Positions 1-8,208 of a stretch of 64,000 nucleotides of DNA are shown piece after piece. The notes under the pieces were generated by a model. It saw only the letters and a list, made by a program, of their open reading frames with translations, had not been told where the DNA came from and made no database searches. Source of the stretch: an uncultured Campylobacter sp. (lineage in GTDB: Bacteria; Campylobacterota; Campylobacteria; Campylobacterales; Campylobacteraceae); contig NZ_CALBWL010000024.1 in the NCBI RefSeq assembly GCF_937973075.1, positions 4,596 through 68,595 of the forward strand, written 5' to 3'. Positions within the stretch are counted from its first letter, which is position 1. Every line of letters starts with the position of its first letter. The translations under genes and the position numbers were made by a program.

Positions 1-108
1 GGGCTGTTAGCAAAATTTAACCTACTTGCGACGCTTACGCCAAAATGGCGCGAGGATATGCGCCGCAAGCTAGAGGGCAGCTACGACGACAGCTTTATGC
101 GGCTATGA
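1..108 (+). CDS. 3' end of an unidentified gene (partial)
   Basis: An open frame enters the window at base 1 and stops at a TGA at 106-108, giving 35 C-terminal residues that end in YDDSFMRL. The composition (KWREDMRRKLEGSYDD) looks like a real, charged protein C-terminus. The family cannot be named from so little. The first AAATTT-rich non-coding stretch begins straight after the stop. Confidence 0.55.
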   Translation, partial: GLLAKFNLLATLTPKWREDMRRKLEGSYDDSFMRL

Positions 109-868
109 AATTTAGCCTGGAAGCGGCGTGATAAAACCAGCAAAGCAGCGCCGCACCTTGTTAGTTTTAATACACACTCTTGGTACGGATTTCAAAAATG
201 CTTTCTTGCGTGCTAGCCTGCAAAATACTTTCTCGACTTGAGCATTTAAAACATCTTCTAGGCTTTCGGTATCAGCGCGCAAAACTACTTCTTAAGTGCG
301 AGCCCTAAATTTGGTTAAATTTCAAAGCTGGAATTTTAATTTAATCCTCGCCTCACGCACGCAAACGATCTATTCTCTCACCATGTTTTGCGGCATGATA
401 CAGGCTGCAAGCAGAATTAAAGACGCAAATTCAACCGCACTTAGAATTTAAGCCGCTATGAAATCTAAATTTAATCGCACATTAAAAGCCGCGCGCGCCG
501 CTCTTTGTAAATTTTAAAATTTAAAAGCGGTAAATTTAACTCTCTTGCTGAGCAGTGAATTTTCCATAAAAGCCAAAAAGCAAAAAAGCGAACTATTTTT
601 ACTCGCGTGACACTCTCATCTTGCGCATTTAGCGACGCAGCTCTTATGTATGCTGCAAAACGAGCTCCTAAGCTTTTAACGCGCGCCAAATTAGACATGT
701 CAGATACTTCGCCAAGCGCCTTCAAAGCTCATTTATAGCGCTCGCTATAAGTAGAATTTTGCGCGGCGCGGCAACAATTACGACCTTTAAGAGCGCGCAC
801 GTAGCTCAAAAGCCTATTTCAGCCTTTAAAAAACCGCGCTCCGTATAGCTCAAAATCCACTTCTGCGC
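109..868. other. Intergenic, no supported gene
   Basis: About 760 bases with no reading frame that looks coding. A minus frame of 84 codons (471-725) has no family resemblance and is not credited. The stretch is rich in the RAATTY-type words AAATTT and GAATTT that fill most gaps in this window. No tRNA, terminator or promoter was recognised. Confidence 0.5.
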
Positions 869-1246
869 TTAATCAATTACCGCAATCCCCGCATTTGCGC
901 AGGTTTTTTGCGCCTTTTTGGATATGCCGATGCCGGTCGTTTCGATTTTCTTAAGGTTTTTGAATTGCGCAAGCTCGGCGGCGTCAATGTTTTTAATGTC
1001 GAAAAGCTCGTCCTCGCCGTCCCAATCAGGCGCGATTTGCAGGTAAATTTCGTTTCCGCCGTCAAGATATAGCTCGCTCACCTGTTCCGCCAAATTTGCG
1101 GGGACCGGATAGTCCTTAAACCACTTTTTGGCTTGCGGCAGCGCGCCGAAGTCCGCATACGGATCGATGCCGCGCTCCTCGCAGTACTCAAACACGTCAA
1201 ATTTGGGCTGTAGCAGGGATTTTTCATACATCAGCTCGTTCATCAC
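869..1246 (-). CDS. DUF6892-like domain (second half of a two-frame gene)
   Basis: 125 residues that resemble the DUF6892 family as I recall it: an ELMYEKSLLQPKFD opening, a WFKDYPVP turn, then DGGNEIYLQIAPDWDGEDELFDIKNID. The frame is open upstream of the first ATG (FKNFNFKIAVMNELMY), so the coding sense continues into the gene before it. Read through a -1 slip at 1333-1339, the upstream frame joins this one and gives a protein of about 338 residues. DUF6892-type proteins often occur near SUKH proteins in immunity-type clusters, and a SUKH relic lies just upstream (1918-2613). The function is unknown. As a stand-alone gene it has no good ribosome site, which favours translation by frameshift or loss by mutation. 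Confidence 0.6.
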   Translation of the reverse strand: MMNELMYEKSLLQPKFDVFEYCEERGIDPYADFGALPQAKKWFKDYPVPANLAEQVSELYLDGGNEIYLQIAPDWDGEDELFDIKNIDAAELAQFKNLKKIETTGIGISKKAQKTCANAGIAVID

Positions 1247-1275
1247 GGCGATTTTGAAATTGAAATTTTTAAACG

Positions 1276-1884
1276 CTAGCGTCTCGCTCGCCGCGCGCGG
1301 AAGCTTAAATTTACGCTCGGCTTTCGCTTTACCTTTTTTGCCTTTTGATTGATGCAGACGCGTCCTATCGGCATTTTCGCAGCTCGCACGATATCTGCGA
1401 TCTCGTCGGTGTCGCGCTTAGCGAAGCGCTCGGCAAAATCCATCGCGCCTATGCGCTCCTGCACAGCCTCGGCTAGAGCTAGCGAGACTTCGAATTTACC
1501 AAGGCTAAGCTCCAAAAATATATATGCGCCGCGCAGCTCCTGCTCGGATACGGCCTCAAGCGGCGGCCTGCCCTCAAGCGTGAACGCGCCGCCGTATAGC
1601 TTGCGCGGAACCTCATGCTGCACGCCCTTTGTGACCTCAAGCATCAAAATTATCTCGGTAAGCTTCTGCTCTGCGAGCTCGCCCGCGCGCACGAAGGCGA
1701 AAATCCCCGCCTCATCCCAAAAATAGCGGCTTTTGCCCTCCCCATCATCGATCACGCGCGGCTGCCCCAAGGCTTCGTTAAACTTAGCCAGATCGAACTC
1801 GCAGTTTACGCCGCCGATGAAAATGCCGTCCGAGCGCATGTCGACGTCAAATTTATCCTTTTTAAAAATGTCAAACAGTCCCAT
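1276..1884 (-). CDS. DUF7738-like domain protein (first half of a two-frame gene)
   Basis: 202 codons starting MGLFDIFKKDKFDVDM, with VNCEFDLAKFNEALGQPRVIDDGEGKSRYFWDEAGIFAF, the mixed alpha/beta pattern I associate with DUF7738. These domains are commonly found N-terminal to a DUF6892-type domain. The last 18 or so residues, after QKAKK, are Arg/Lys/Ser-rich and look out of frame. The -1 frame after the A AAA AAG heptamer continues sensibly (GKAKAERKFKLPRAASETLAFK) into the DUF6892-like frame. The true product is therefore probably a two-domain protein. The role is unknown; an immunity-like function is possible from the neighbouring SUKH relic. Confidence 0.6.
   Translation of the reverse strand: MGLFDIFKKDKFDVDMRSDGIFIGGVNCEFDLAKFNEALGQPRVIDDGEGKSRYFWDEAGIFAFVRAGELAEQKLTEIILMLEVTKGVQHEVPRKLYGGAFTLEGRPPLEAVSEQELRGAYIFLELSLGKFEVSLALAEAVQERIGAMDFAERFAKRDTDEIADIVRAAKMPIGRVCINQKAKKVKRKPSVNLSFRARRARR
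1333..1339 (-). promoter_or_regulatory. A AAA AAG slippery heptamer joining two frames
   Basis: On the minus strand the sequence reads gcA AAA AAG G in the zero frame of the upstream gene. This is the X XXY YYZ arrangement of the E. coli dnaX frameshift site. A -1 slip here puts ribosomes exactly in the frame of the DUF6892-like half. No strong Shine-Dalgarno-like stimulator lies about 10 bases upstream, and only weak GC-rich pairing (CCGCGCGCGG and AGCG/CGCT) follows, so an ordinary one-base indel in an A6 run is the competing explanation. Confidence 0.5.
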
Positions 1885-1917
1885 TTTATCGCTCCTGATT
1901 TTGCGTTAAATTTCGTT

Positions 1918-2613
1918 TTAAAATTTTTCCAAAAACCCGTAAAAATCGTCTGCGAAAAGCCTATCCTCGCCTTCTACATAGTGCGCACGAAGACCTTATA
2001 TTCGCACGGCGCGTCATCTGCCCGCTCGCTCGCTATCTCTTTCGTCGCTTCGCTTGCCACCTCATCTGCCGCCTCGCCCATTGTCGCGCCCGCAGCTTTG
2101 CACGTCGTTGCGGCATTCATATCGTGCGCCGCATCCGGCGATCGCTCCGCATGCGCTTCGTCGTCCGATGCCCTGTTTTCTGCACCGTCGGCTACCGTCG
2201 CGACGACTGTATCGCTCGCAGCTTTGCCACTCGTGCTCTCCGCCGTCTTGCCGTGCGCCGTGTTTGGCGAGCCATCCGCTATGTCGCTTGCGGGCGAAAT
2301 TTTAAAATAATACTCCTCGTCCTCGAGCTGCAAAAAACACGAGCTCGTCCGCGGCGAATAGCCCGTTTTTTAGATTTACCTCATACGTGTAGCAGATGTC
2401 GGCGTCGGCACTATCCGCAAACTCGGGCGGCGCGATCGTTTTTAACTCCGTCCCCGCTGCACTCACGCTGGCGTATCTTAGCAGCATCTGCTTGTAGCTC
2501 GCAGGCAGCGCGAAACCGAGCCGCCACTGCGCCTGCGCGATCCATGCGGGCTCTATGTCGCTGCGCCCCGCAGCCGTGATATTTTTAGATTTTTAAATAA
2601 GTTTTTCTATCAT
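1918..2613 (-). pseudogene. SUKH (SMI1/KNR4) family protein, broken
   Basis: The pieces of one SUKH-type protein are spread over three frames. The start is ATG at 2613 (MIEKLI), followed by an in-frame TAA. Then comes WRLGFALPASYKQMLLRYAS, the typical SUKH N-terminal motif, followed by DELVFF. A frame change occurs at a T6 run near 2345, then LEDEEYYFKI. The end, AHYVEGEDRLFADDFYGFLEKF, lies in a further frame. Between EYYFKI and the end sits about 100 residues of Ala/Asp/Thr/Glu-rich low-complexity sequence that the family lacks. SUKH proteins are usually immunity proteins to polymorphic toxins. With one stop and at least two frameshifts it is unlikely to make a full product. Confidence 0.7.
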
Positions 2614-2828
2614 TTTGATCCCATTTTGAGCGAGAAATTTTAACGCCTTAGCGCACCAGACGCGCTGTTTACATAAAACCACGGGCATTTGGCGCGGCTT
2701 TGAAAATCTAAATTTAAAAGCTCGCACAGCTACAAAATCAAAGCGAGCCGTTTAAATTTCGAGCAGCCCGCGTATAAATTTTAACCGCAAACGTGAACTG
2801 ACAGAGTTCTAGTGATCTAAATTTAGCG

Positions 2829-3206
2829 CTAAGCCCTAGCCAGCGCTATTACTTCGATCTCCACCAGCGCGCCTTTGGGGAGTTTGGCGACCTGCACCGT
2901 GCTGCGAGCGGGCTTGTGCGCGCCGAACGTCGCTGCGTATATCTCGTTCACCGCGGCAAAATCGCCCATATCGGCCAGAAAAATCGTAGTTTTGACGGCA
3001 TCTTGCAGCGTCGCGCCCGCTTCTTTCAGGATCGCGGCGAGGTTTTGCAAAACCTGCCTGCTCTGCGCCTCCACGCCGCCCGCGACAAACTCGCCGTCCG
3101 GTTTAAGCGCGATCTGCCCCGAGGTAAAGATAAACCCACCCGCCTTGATCGCCTGAGAGTACGGTCCGATGGCCTGCGCCGCATCGGGAGTCGAGATAAT
3201 CTGCAT
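2829..3206 (-). CDS. ridA: RidA family reactive intermediate deaminase
   Basis: 125 residues. The start chosen is ATG at 3206, which has AAAGGA seven bases upstream; a longer frame to 3236 lacks a ribosome site. RidA hydrolyses reactive enamine/imine intermediates such as 2-aminoacrylate released by PLP enzymes. The sequence shows the family pattern throughout: AIGPYSQAIKAGGFIFTSGQIAL at the N-terminus, AGATLQDAVKTTIFLADMGDFAAVNEIYAATF in the middle, and PARSTVQVAKLPKGALVEIEVIA at the C-terminus. The conserved substrate-binding Arg is in PARST. Length is normal. It stands alone between non-coding stretches. Confidence 0.95.
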   Translation of the reverse strand: MQIISTPDAAQAIGPYSQAIKAGGFIFTSGQIALKPDGEFVAGGVEAQSRQVLQNLAAILKEAGATLQDAVKTTIFLADMGDFAAVNEIYAATFGAHKPARSTVQVAKLPKGALVEIEVIALARA

Positions 3207-4535
3207 ACTAAATCCTTTGTGAAAAATTTCGCCCATTTTATCGCAAAATATTTTAGCATTGCTTTAGACGGCGGAATTTTGCGAGCAAGATTGCGGGCGC
3301 AAAGGGTGCGACGGTGCAGCTAAAATTAATGGGCGACGAGGGGTAGATAAATTTTGCCGGAGATGGTAGAGTGAAACGGCACACAGAGTGCGCGGCGTAG
3401 CGGTGAAATTTAAAAGGCATGGATAGATAGAATTTCGCCAATCACAGCAAAGCCGAACGGCATACGTATTAAATTTATCGCACAAATACAGCGGACAATA
3501 TGGCGAGAAGCTAGCGCGGAATAGCGATCCGTGGCGGCGAAACGGCAAATTTAAAAGAGCTAACGGGCGCAACAAAACAGAGTGTGAAAGTGCGGCTAAA
3601 TTTAATCGATACGGGCACGGCGGCGAATCTGCACAGCAAATGGTTGAACTGTCGGCACGAGCGCAGGGCGAGTAAAACGGCTTGCTAAGGTGGCGTGTAT
3701 TTTAAAAGGCAAGTAAGCGGGAAAGAGGCGTGCGTGACGGTACCCGATTAAATTTCATAGCACGGGCACGATAGCATTGTGCGCTCGGCAATACGACGAC
3801 TCTATCGACGACATCGAATGAATGCATGGCGATACAACGAAATAAATACAGACAACGCGGCTAAATTTAACCGATGCGGATGGACGGAACTTCATCGGCA
3901 TCGTTGCGGCAGCAAATCAAATCCTTGCACCATCAAGACCATCAATGTCGCGACAGCAAAATCAAGCCACCCACGGTAGTGATACGGACGGCGGGGCAGT
4001 AAAAGCAGCGCCAAAATTGCTACCATCGCAGCAGAAAAAACAGCGCCGTCATAAAAATCAGTGGGCACCGCACAACGCAATTAAAATCCTCGCAGTAGCA
4101 AGCGCGGTAACGAAGTCGTCGATGTAGCGGAGCAAAATCGACGATATCGAAACAATAAAATCAAGACCTCACGACAAGCGAGACCTCCGACGTAACGCCA
4201 ATAGAATCAACATCGCAGCAGCGGGAAATTAGCGTAGTCGCGATAAGATCAGCACAACGCTACGATAAAATTGACACTACAATTAAAATTTACAGTGTCG
4301 CAGTAAATTTGGTGCGACACTGCGGCAAGATGGCACTGCAGCAGTGAAATCGACACTGTCGCGACAGTAAGGATCAGCGTCATCGAAATAGATCGACGAG
4401 AGCTCATAAAATTTTACATGAAATTTTATACGAAATCCTGTATAAAATTCTATGATTTTGGCTTGGGATTAGCCTGCGATCAGCCCTCAATCGGTCCTGT
4501 AATCAACTCGCAATCAGTCCCAATCAGTCCTGTAT
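3207..4535. other. Long intergenic region of degenerate repeats
   Basis: About 1.3 kb without a credible gene. The DNA is repetitive at low fidelity: short units mixing CGACG/GCGGC with AAAATC or AAATTTAA recur (for example ATCGACGATATCGAAA-like and CATCGCAGCAG-like units between about 3900 and 4400). The part next to the transporter gene (about 4470-4560) is a degenerate tandem repeat built on AATCAGTCC. No RNA gene or mobile element was recognised. Confidence 0.5.
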
Positions 4536-4558
4536 TCAGCTTGCGATCAGTCCGTAAA
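4471..4558. repeat. Degenerate tandem repeat (AATCAGTCC-type units)
   Basis: GCGATCAGC, CAATCGGTCCTGTAATCAA, GCAATCAGTCCCAATCAGTCCTGTATTCAG and GCGATCAGTCC follow one another, giving about six imperfect copies of a 9-12 base unit. They run across the 3' end of the TSUP transporter gene (stop at 4536) into the gap, so the repeat may have altered the C-terminus of that protein. Confidence 0.5.
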
Positions 4559-5297
4559 GTAGCTTTAAAATCGTAGCGGCAACGACGAACAGAAGCATCT
4601 TGCGCACGAATTTTACGTCGCACCGCATCACCAAGCTTGAGCCTGCGAAGCTGCCCGCGATCTGCCCGACCGCCATCACCGCTCCGACGAGCCATAAAAT
4701 TTGCCCGCCGATGATAAAAACGCCCAAAGAGACGATGTTTGAGGTGAAATTTAAAACCTTCGTGTGTGCGACCGCCTTTTTCATATAAAGCCCTAAAATT
4801 CCCACGAGCGCAAACGTCCAAAACGAGCCTGTGCCTGGGCCGAAAAACCCGTCGTAAAAACCCAAAACAAGCCCGAAAATCGCGTAAAAGCTCTTTTTTG
4901 ACATCTTGGGTTTGGCGGGCGCTTCGCCTAGGTTTGGCGAAAAAATCATATAAAGCAAAAGCGCCAGCAGCAGGATCGGAATGAGGTAGTTTAGGAATTT
5001 CGCATCGACTAGAAGCAGGACATAAGCGCCGACGAGTCCGCCTATGAACGTAAAAATCACGCCGCACAAGATCTCCGCTGCATCGACATAACCCTTGCGG
5101 ATGAAATTTAAAGCGGCGGTGAAACTTCCGAAACTGCCTTGAAATCTATTTGTGGCGATCGCTACATGCGGCGGAACGCCCACGGCAAGCAGCGCAGGCA
5201 GCGAGATCAGTCCGCCGCCGCCCGCGATCGAGTCTATAAATCCGCCGAAAAATGCCGCCGCAAAAAGCACCGCAAACTGCCAAAGTTCAAGCTCCAT
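4536..5297 (-). CDS. TSUP (TauE/SafE, YfcA-like) membrane transporter
   Basis: 253 residues, almost entirely hydrophobic, with about eight membrane segments. The N-terminal half carries FGGFIDSIAGGGGLISLPALLAVGVPPHVAIATNRFQGSFGS, the hallmark of the TauE/SafE family. The second half repeats the theme (GFYDGFFGPGTGSFWTFALV, KVLNFTSNIVSLGVF), as expected for an internally duplicated family. Members export or import sulfite, sulfonates or related anions; the substrate cannot be told here. The start ATG has AAAAAAGGACAAAA in front. The gene has no operon partner. The C-terminus ends within the AATCAGTCC repeat. Confidence 0.9.
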   Translation of the reverse strand: MELELWQFAVLFAAAFFGGFIDSIAGGGGLISLPALLAVGVPPHVAIATNRFQGSFGSFTAALNFIRKGYVDAAEILCGVIFTFIGGLVGAYVLLLVDAKFLNYLIPILLLALLLYMIFSPNLGEAPAKPKMSKKSFYAIFGLVLGFYDGFFGPGTGSFWTFALVGILGLYMKKAVAHTKVLNFTSNIVSLGVFIIGGQILWLVGAVMAVGQIAGSFAGSSLVMRCDVKFVRKMLLFVVAATILKLLYGLIAS

Positions 5298-5847
5298 TTT
5301 TGTCCTTTTTTTTCAAATCACGCAGGCACGTGCTATGAACGCCTGTCAGAATTCTCGCAATTACGATCGTAAAACTGCTCATGCACCGCAAAGTGCATAC
5401 GGGCACCTGCTAGAATTTCGTGAAATCCTATAAAATTTCGCGGAATTATATCGGATTTTACTACACGGCTCCCGCTTAAATTTTATGAAATTTATCGCGC
5501 GATTGCCGTTTTAGCTCCATACATTTTATCGCGTCGCGCACAAGCTGCAAAATTCTATAAAATTTTAGCAATGCAAAGCGGCGAAATTTTACTTGAATTT
5601 CATAAAATAGCCCTATAAATTTCGCGCAGCTATCCGTGAAATTTGCAGAATTTTATAAAGCGATCTTTTGCTAAAATTTTATGAAATTTCGACGCGCTAT
5701 ACTTAAGGCGCGCGGCAAAATCCATAAAGCCAGCCCTACTTATGCGGCAAAACAGCGCAAAATTCCGCCGCACAGCCGCACTAAAACTTCATAAAATTTC
5801 ATCGCCCCGCTCGTATCAGATAAAATTTCGCCAATTATTCCGCAGTT
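5298..5847. other. Intergenic, RAATTY-rich
   Basis: About 550 bases with no gene. The sequence is an irregular succession of AAATTTTATGAAATTT-like and AAATTTCATAAAAT-like words separated by 10-20 GC-richer bases. No terminator with a T tract was found. The same words occur as a perfect tandem array at 11338-11397. Confidence 0.5.
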
Positions 5848-6624
5848 TTATCTAAACTCGCCGCTTAGTTCCGGCAAAATTTTATCTATCTCGCCGCTCT
5901 GTCCGAGGCGATACAGCGCGAAGTCGTATTTGATGGGATCGCTCGGATCGAAGCGCCTTAAGCTTTGCGTAAGCTGCAAAACCGCCTCAAAATCGTAACT
6001 CTTGCGATCGATCAGCCCAAGCTTAAGCGAAACTTTATGCGTATGGGTATCGAGCGGGATGAGGAGGCGCGATTTTTCGATCTTTTTGTACAGCCCCAGA
6101 TCGATGTCGCTGTCGCGCACCACCCAGCGCAGGAAAAGATTGTAGCGCTTGTACGGCGACGTAGGCTTTTGCGAGAAGCCACGCCCGAAAAAAAACTCAT
6201 ACCCCGGGCTGCGGTAGGGATTTAATCTGTAAATCTCGCCGATTAAAAAATTTATCCCATCCTCGATCCGTCCGCTTTTTTGCATGCCGCGAAGCACGCT
6301 CTCTTCGATGCTAAGGCTATTTTTAAGCCGCTTTAAAGTTATAAAAATTTCAGCGACGTCGCGCGAGCTTTGAAATCTATACTTTTTGCTCGCAAGCTCT
6401 GCACCAATGCGCTCATCGCTCCCGTCTAAAAGCGAAAAATCAAGCGAGCGAAGAAATTTTAAAATTTGAGCCGCGCTCCCGTAAGCAAACAGCGCGCAGA
6501 TAAGTGCTACGACGTCGTTTCGATGTCCCTTTGCGACCTGCAGCGGATCGGGCGCGCCGAAAAGATCCGCGTCGCAATTTTTCAAATCGGCGTAATAATC
6601 TAAAATCTGCTTTAAGCTTTTCAT
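5848..6624 (-). CDS. TIGR02757 (DUF2400) family protein
   Basis: 258 residues of normal family length. Family features are NDVVALICALFAYGSAAQILKFL near the N-terminus, NPYRSPGYEFFFG and KRYNLFLRWVVRDSDIDLG in the middle, and LIPLDTHTHKVSLKLGL near the C-terminus. The family is widespread in Campylobacterota and Bacteroidota and its biochemical role is not established; a helix-hairpin-helix glycosylase-like fold has been suggested. The start overlaps the stop of the rsmD-like gene by 4 bases (ATGA), so the two are translationally coupled. Confidence 0.85.
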   Translation of the reverse strand: MKSLKQILDYYADLKNCDADLFGAPDPLQVAKGHRNDVVALICALFAYGSAAQILKFLRSLDFSLLDGSDERIGAELASKKYRFQSSRDVAEIFITLKRLKNSLSIEESVLRGMQKSGRIEDGINFLIGEIYRLNPYRSPGYEFFFGRGFSQKPTSPYKRYNLFLRWVVRDSDIDLGLYKKIEKSRLLIPLDTHTHKVSLKLGLIDRKSYDFEAVLQLTQSLRRFDPSDPIKYDFALYRLGQSGEIDKILPELSGEFR

Positions 6625-7889
6625 TTTGCGTAGTAGCTCATCGTCGTAGCGCCGAATTTGCGCGATTTAAGCAGTGCGAAATCGCCGATTTTAAGCGGCA
6701 ACTCAAGCTCGCTCATATGCTCGATCGCGATTAGCAGCTCGCACTGCGCGGAGCCCAGGCGCGTTATCAGCGCCAGCACCCGCTCGTAAATCCCGCCAAA
6801 GCCCTGCCTAATCGCAAACGGTGGGTCCAGATAGACAAACACTCTGCGCGCAGGATCGAAGACGGAATTTTCTATGGAATTCGCAGTAGAATTTTTTCTT
6901 GAATCATAGATGAAATTTGCGTTTGAATGTAAATTTTCTCCGTAGCTAGCGTTAAAATTCTCGCCTAAATTTAAGATTTCTTTCTCTTCGCAGCTCGCGC
7001 CTAAGCTCGCACCGCGATTTGCGTCAAAATTAGAACTTACGCCGTATTTTGAGCTTAAATTTACGTTGCAATTAGCGGTCTCGACGTCGTTAGCGTCGTA
7101 TTGCGAAGCAGAGCTAGCATCAAACTTTTCGCTAAAGTTTGCGGCGTCCGTGGCTAGCGAATTCACACAGTATTTTATACTAGAAGCGCTCGCATAATCG
7201 CCAATCTGGGCAGAACCGCCAAAGCCCTCGCCCGCGCAATCGTCATTTACGCCGCTCTGCGTACCATTTTGCGTGCCGTAAGACACGCTGTTTTGCGTAC
7301 CGCATTTTGCAAAATCTTTCACGCCGCTTTGCGTGCCACCTTCCGCTTCTACGCTTTGCGCGGCGCAGTATCCGTTCTCGCCCTGCTCTACGCCGCTAAA
7401 GCTTTTGCGACAGCCCTCTTTTTCGCCGTCTAAATTTTTGCGGTAGGTGGCGGCATGGTTTTTGTCTAAATTTTTGCCGCTTAAATTTGGCGAATTCGTG
7501 CCCGAGCATCCGTTCATATTCGCTTGCAGCTCGCGCAAAATTTCTGGCAGTCGCTCGAAGCAATCGCCCAAAATCGCGTTTGCGCCTAGTCCGAAAAGCT
7601 CGAAATTTTTCCGCATTATCTTATGCGCGGCAGCGTCCTTTTCGATCGCATAAACGTTTTTTGCGCCGTTGCTTAGCGCTTCAAGCGCCATTGCACCGCT
7701 GCCGCCGAAGCACTCGATAAACACCGCGCCGCGCAACTCCGCCCGCCACGTATCGAAAAACGAGCCCTTTACGATGCTTTTCGTGCTGCGCGTGCTCGAA
7801 AGTGCGGGCAGAGCGGGCTTTTTGCCCTTATAAATGCCGCTTGAAATTTGCGTAAAGAGCGCGCCGGTGGGTTTGGAAAATTTAGCCAT
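6621..7889 (-). CDS. rsmD: RsmD-type 16S rRNA m2G966 methyltransferase with a 220-residue insert
   Basis: 422 residues, about twice the usual 180-200. The N-terminal part has GIYKGKKPALPA, the RSTKSIVKGSFFDTW family signature, and SAM motif I ECFGGSGAMALEALSNGA (59-76). The catalytic motif DPPF is at 355-358, followed by ELLIAIEHM and the C-terminal strands. Between about 124 and 345 the family core is interrupted by an Asn/Ser/Gly-rich low-complexity insert containing many ENF, QNS and NFD-like steps. Its DNA (about 6855-7520) is dense in AAATTT and GAATTT words. The enzyme methylates N2 of G966 in 16S rRNA using SAM. The insert falls just before the catalytic motif, so it must loop out for activity. 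It overlaps both neighbouring genes by 4-8 bases in a five-gene run from argD. Confidence 0.85.
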   Translation of the reverse strand: MAKFSKPTGALFTQISSGIYKGKKPALPALSSTRSTKSIVKGSFFDTWRAELRGAVFIECFGGSGAMALEALSNGAKNVYAIEKDAAAHKIMRKNFELFGLGANAILGDCFERLPEILRELQANMNGCSGTNSPNLSGKNLDKNHAATYRKNLDGEKEGCRKSFSGVEQGENGYCAAQSVEAEGGTQSGVKDFAKCGTQNSVSYGTQNGTQSGVNDDCAGEGFGGSAQIGDYASASSIKYCVNSLATDAANFSEKFDASSASQYDANDVETANCNVNLSSKYGVSSNFDANRGASLGASCEEKEILNLGENFNASYGENLHSNANFIYDSRKNSTANSIENSVFDPARRVFVYLDPPFAIRQGFGGIYERVLALITRLGSAQCELLIAIEHMSELELPLKIGDFALLKSRKFGATTMSYYAK

Positions 7890-8208
7890 TTTGCCTTCTT
7901 AAAATTTCGATGATTTTTTCCTTAAACTCATCAAACAGAGCGCAAATTTCCTCTTCCGCCGCGTCGTATTCGCTAAGATCCCGCTTTAGCGAACCTTGGA
8001 AATCCTCTAGCCTGGATAGCAGAGTATTCTTTGAAAACGGTAGCGCTAAATCACCGCCCTCGCCGATCAAAAATAGCGGTTTTGCCGAGCTTTGCGGCTC
8101 ATCGCTTATCACAAAGTCGCAATCCTGCGCACTTGCGGCATGATCTTTTAAAAACAGCTCCAGCGTCTTTTGCAAAATTTCGCAGTCGCAATCGATAAAA
8201 GCTTTCAT
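7882..8208 (-). CDS. Hypothetical protein between MidA- and RsmD-type methylases
   Basis: 108 residues. The ATG at 8208 overlaps the TGA of the preceding methyltransferase gene (TGATG); a TTG three bases earlier is an alternative. The sequence opens MKAFIDCDCEILQKTLELFLKDHA, continues with VISDEP and PLFLIGEGGDLALPF, and ends in an acidic, helical stretch (EEEICALFDEFKEKIIEIL). I do not recognise the family. The tight overlaps on both sides show it is translated as part of the argD-midA-rsmD run. Confidence 0.75.
   Translation of the reverse strand: MKAFIDCDCEILQKTLELFLKDHAASAQDCDFVISDEPQSSAKPLFLIGEGGDLALPFSKNTLLSRLEDFQGSLKRDLSEYDAAEEEICALFDEFKEKIIEILRRQNG

Noticed and set aside
471..725. 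84-codon minus frame
   Set aside because: No ribosome site, no family resemblance, and it lies in RAATTY-rich non-coding DNA.
2124..2579. 151-codon plus frame opposite the SUKH relic
   Set aside because: Arg-rich shadow of GC-rich minus-strand coding; the minus-strand pieces match a known family.
3207..4470. Insertion sequence or prophage remnant
   Set aside because: No transposase or integrase fragment, terminal inverted repeats or target duplication could be found.
4480..5067. 195-codon minus frame overlapping the TSUP gene
   Set aside because: Arg-rich shadow in another frame of the transporter.
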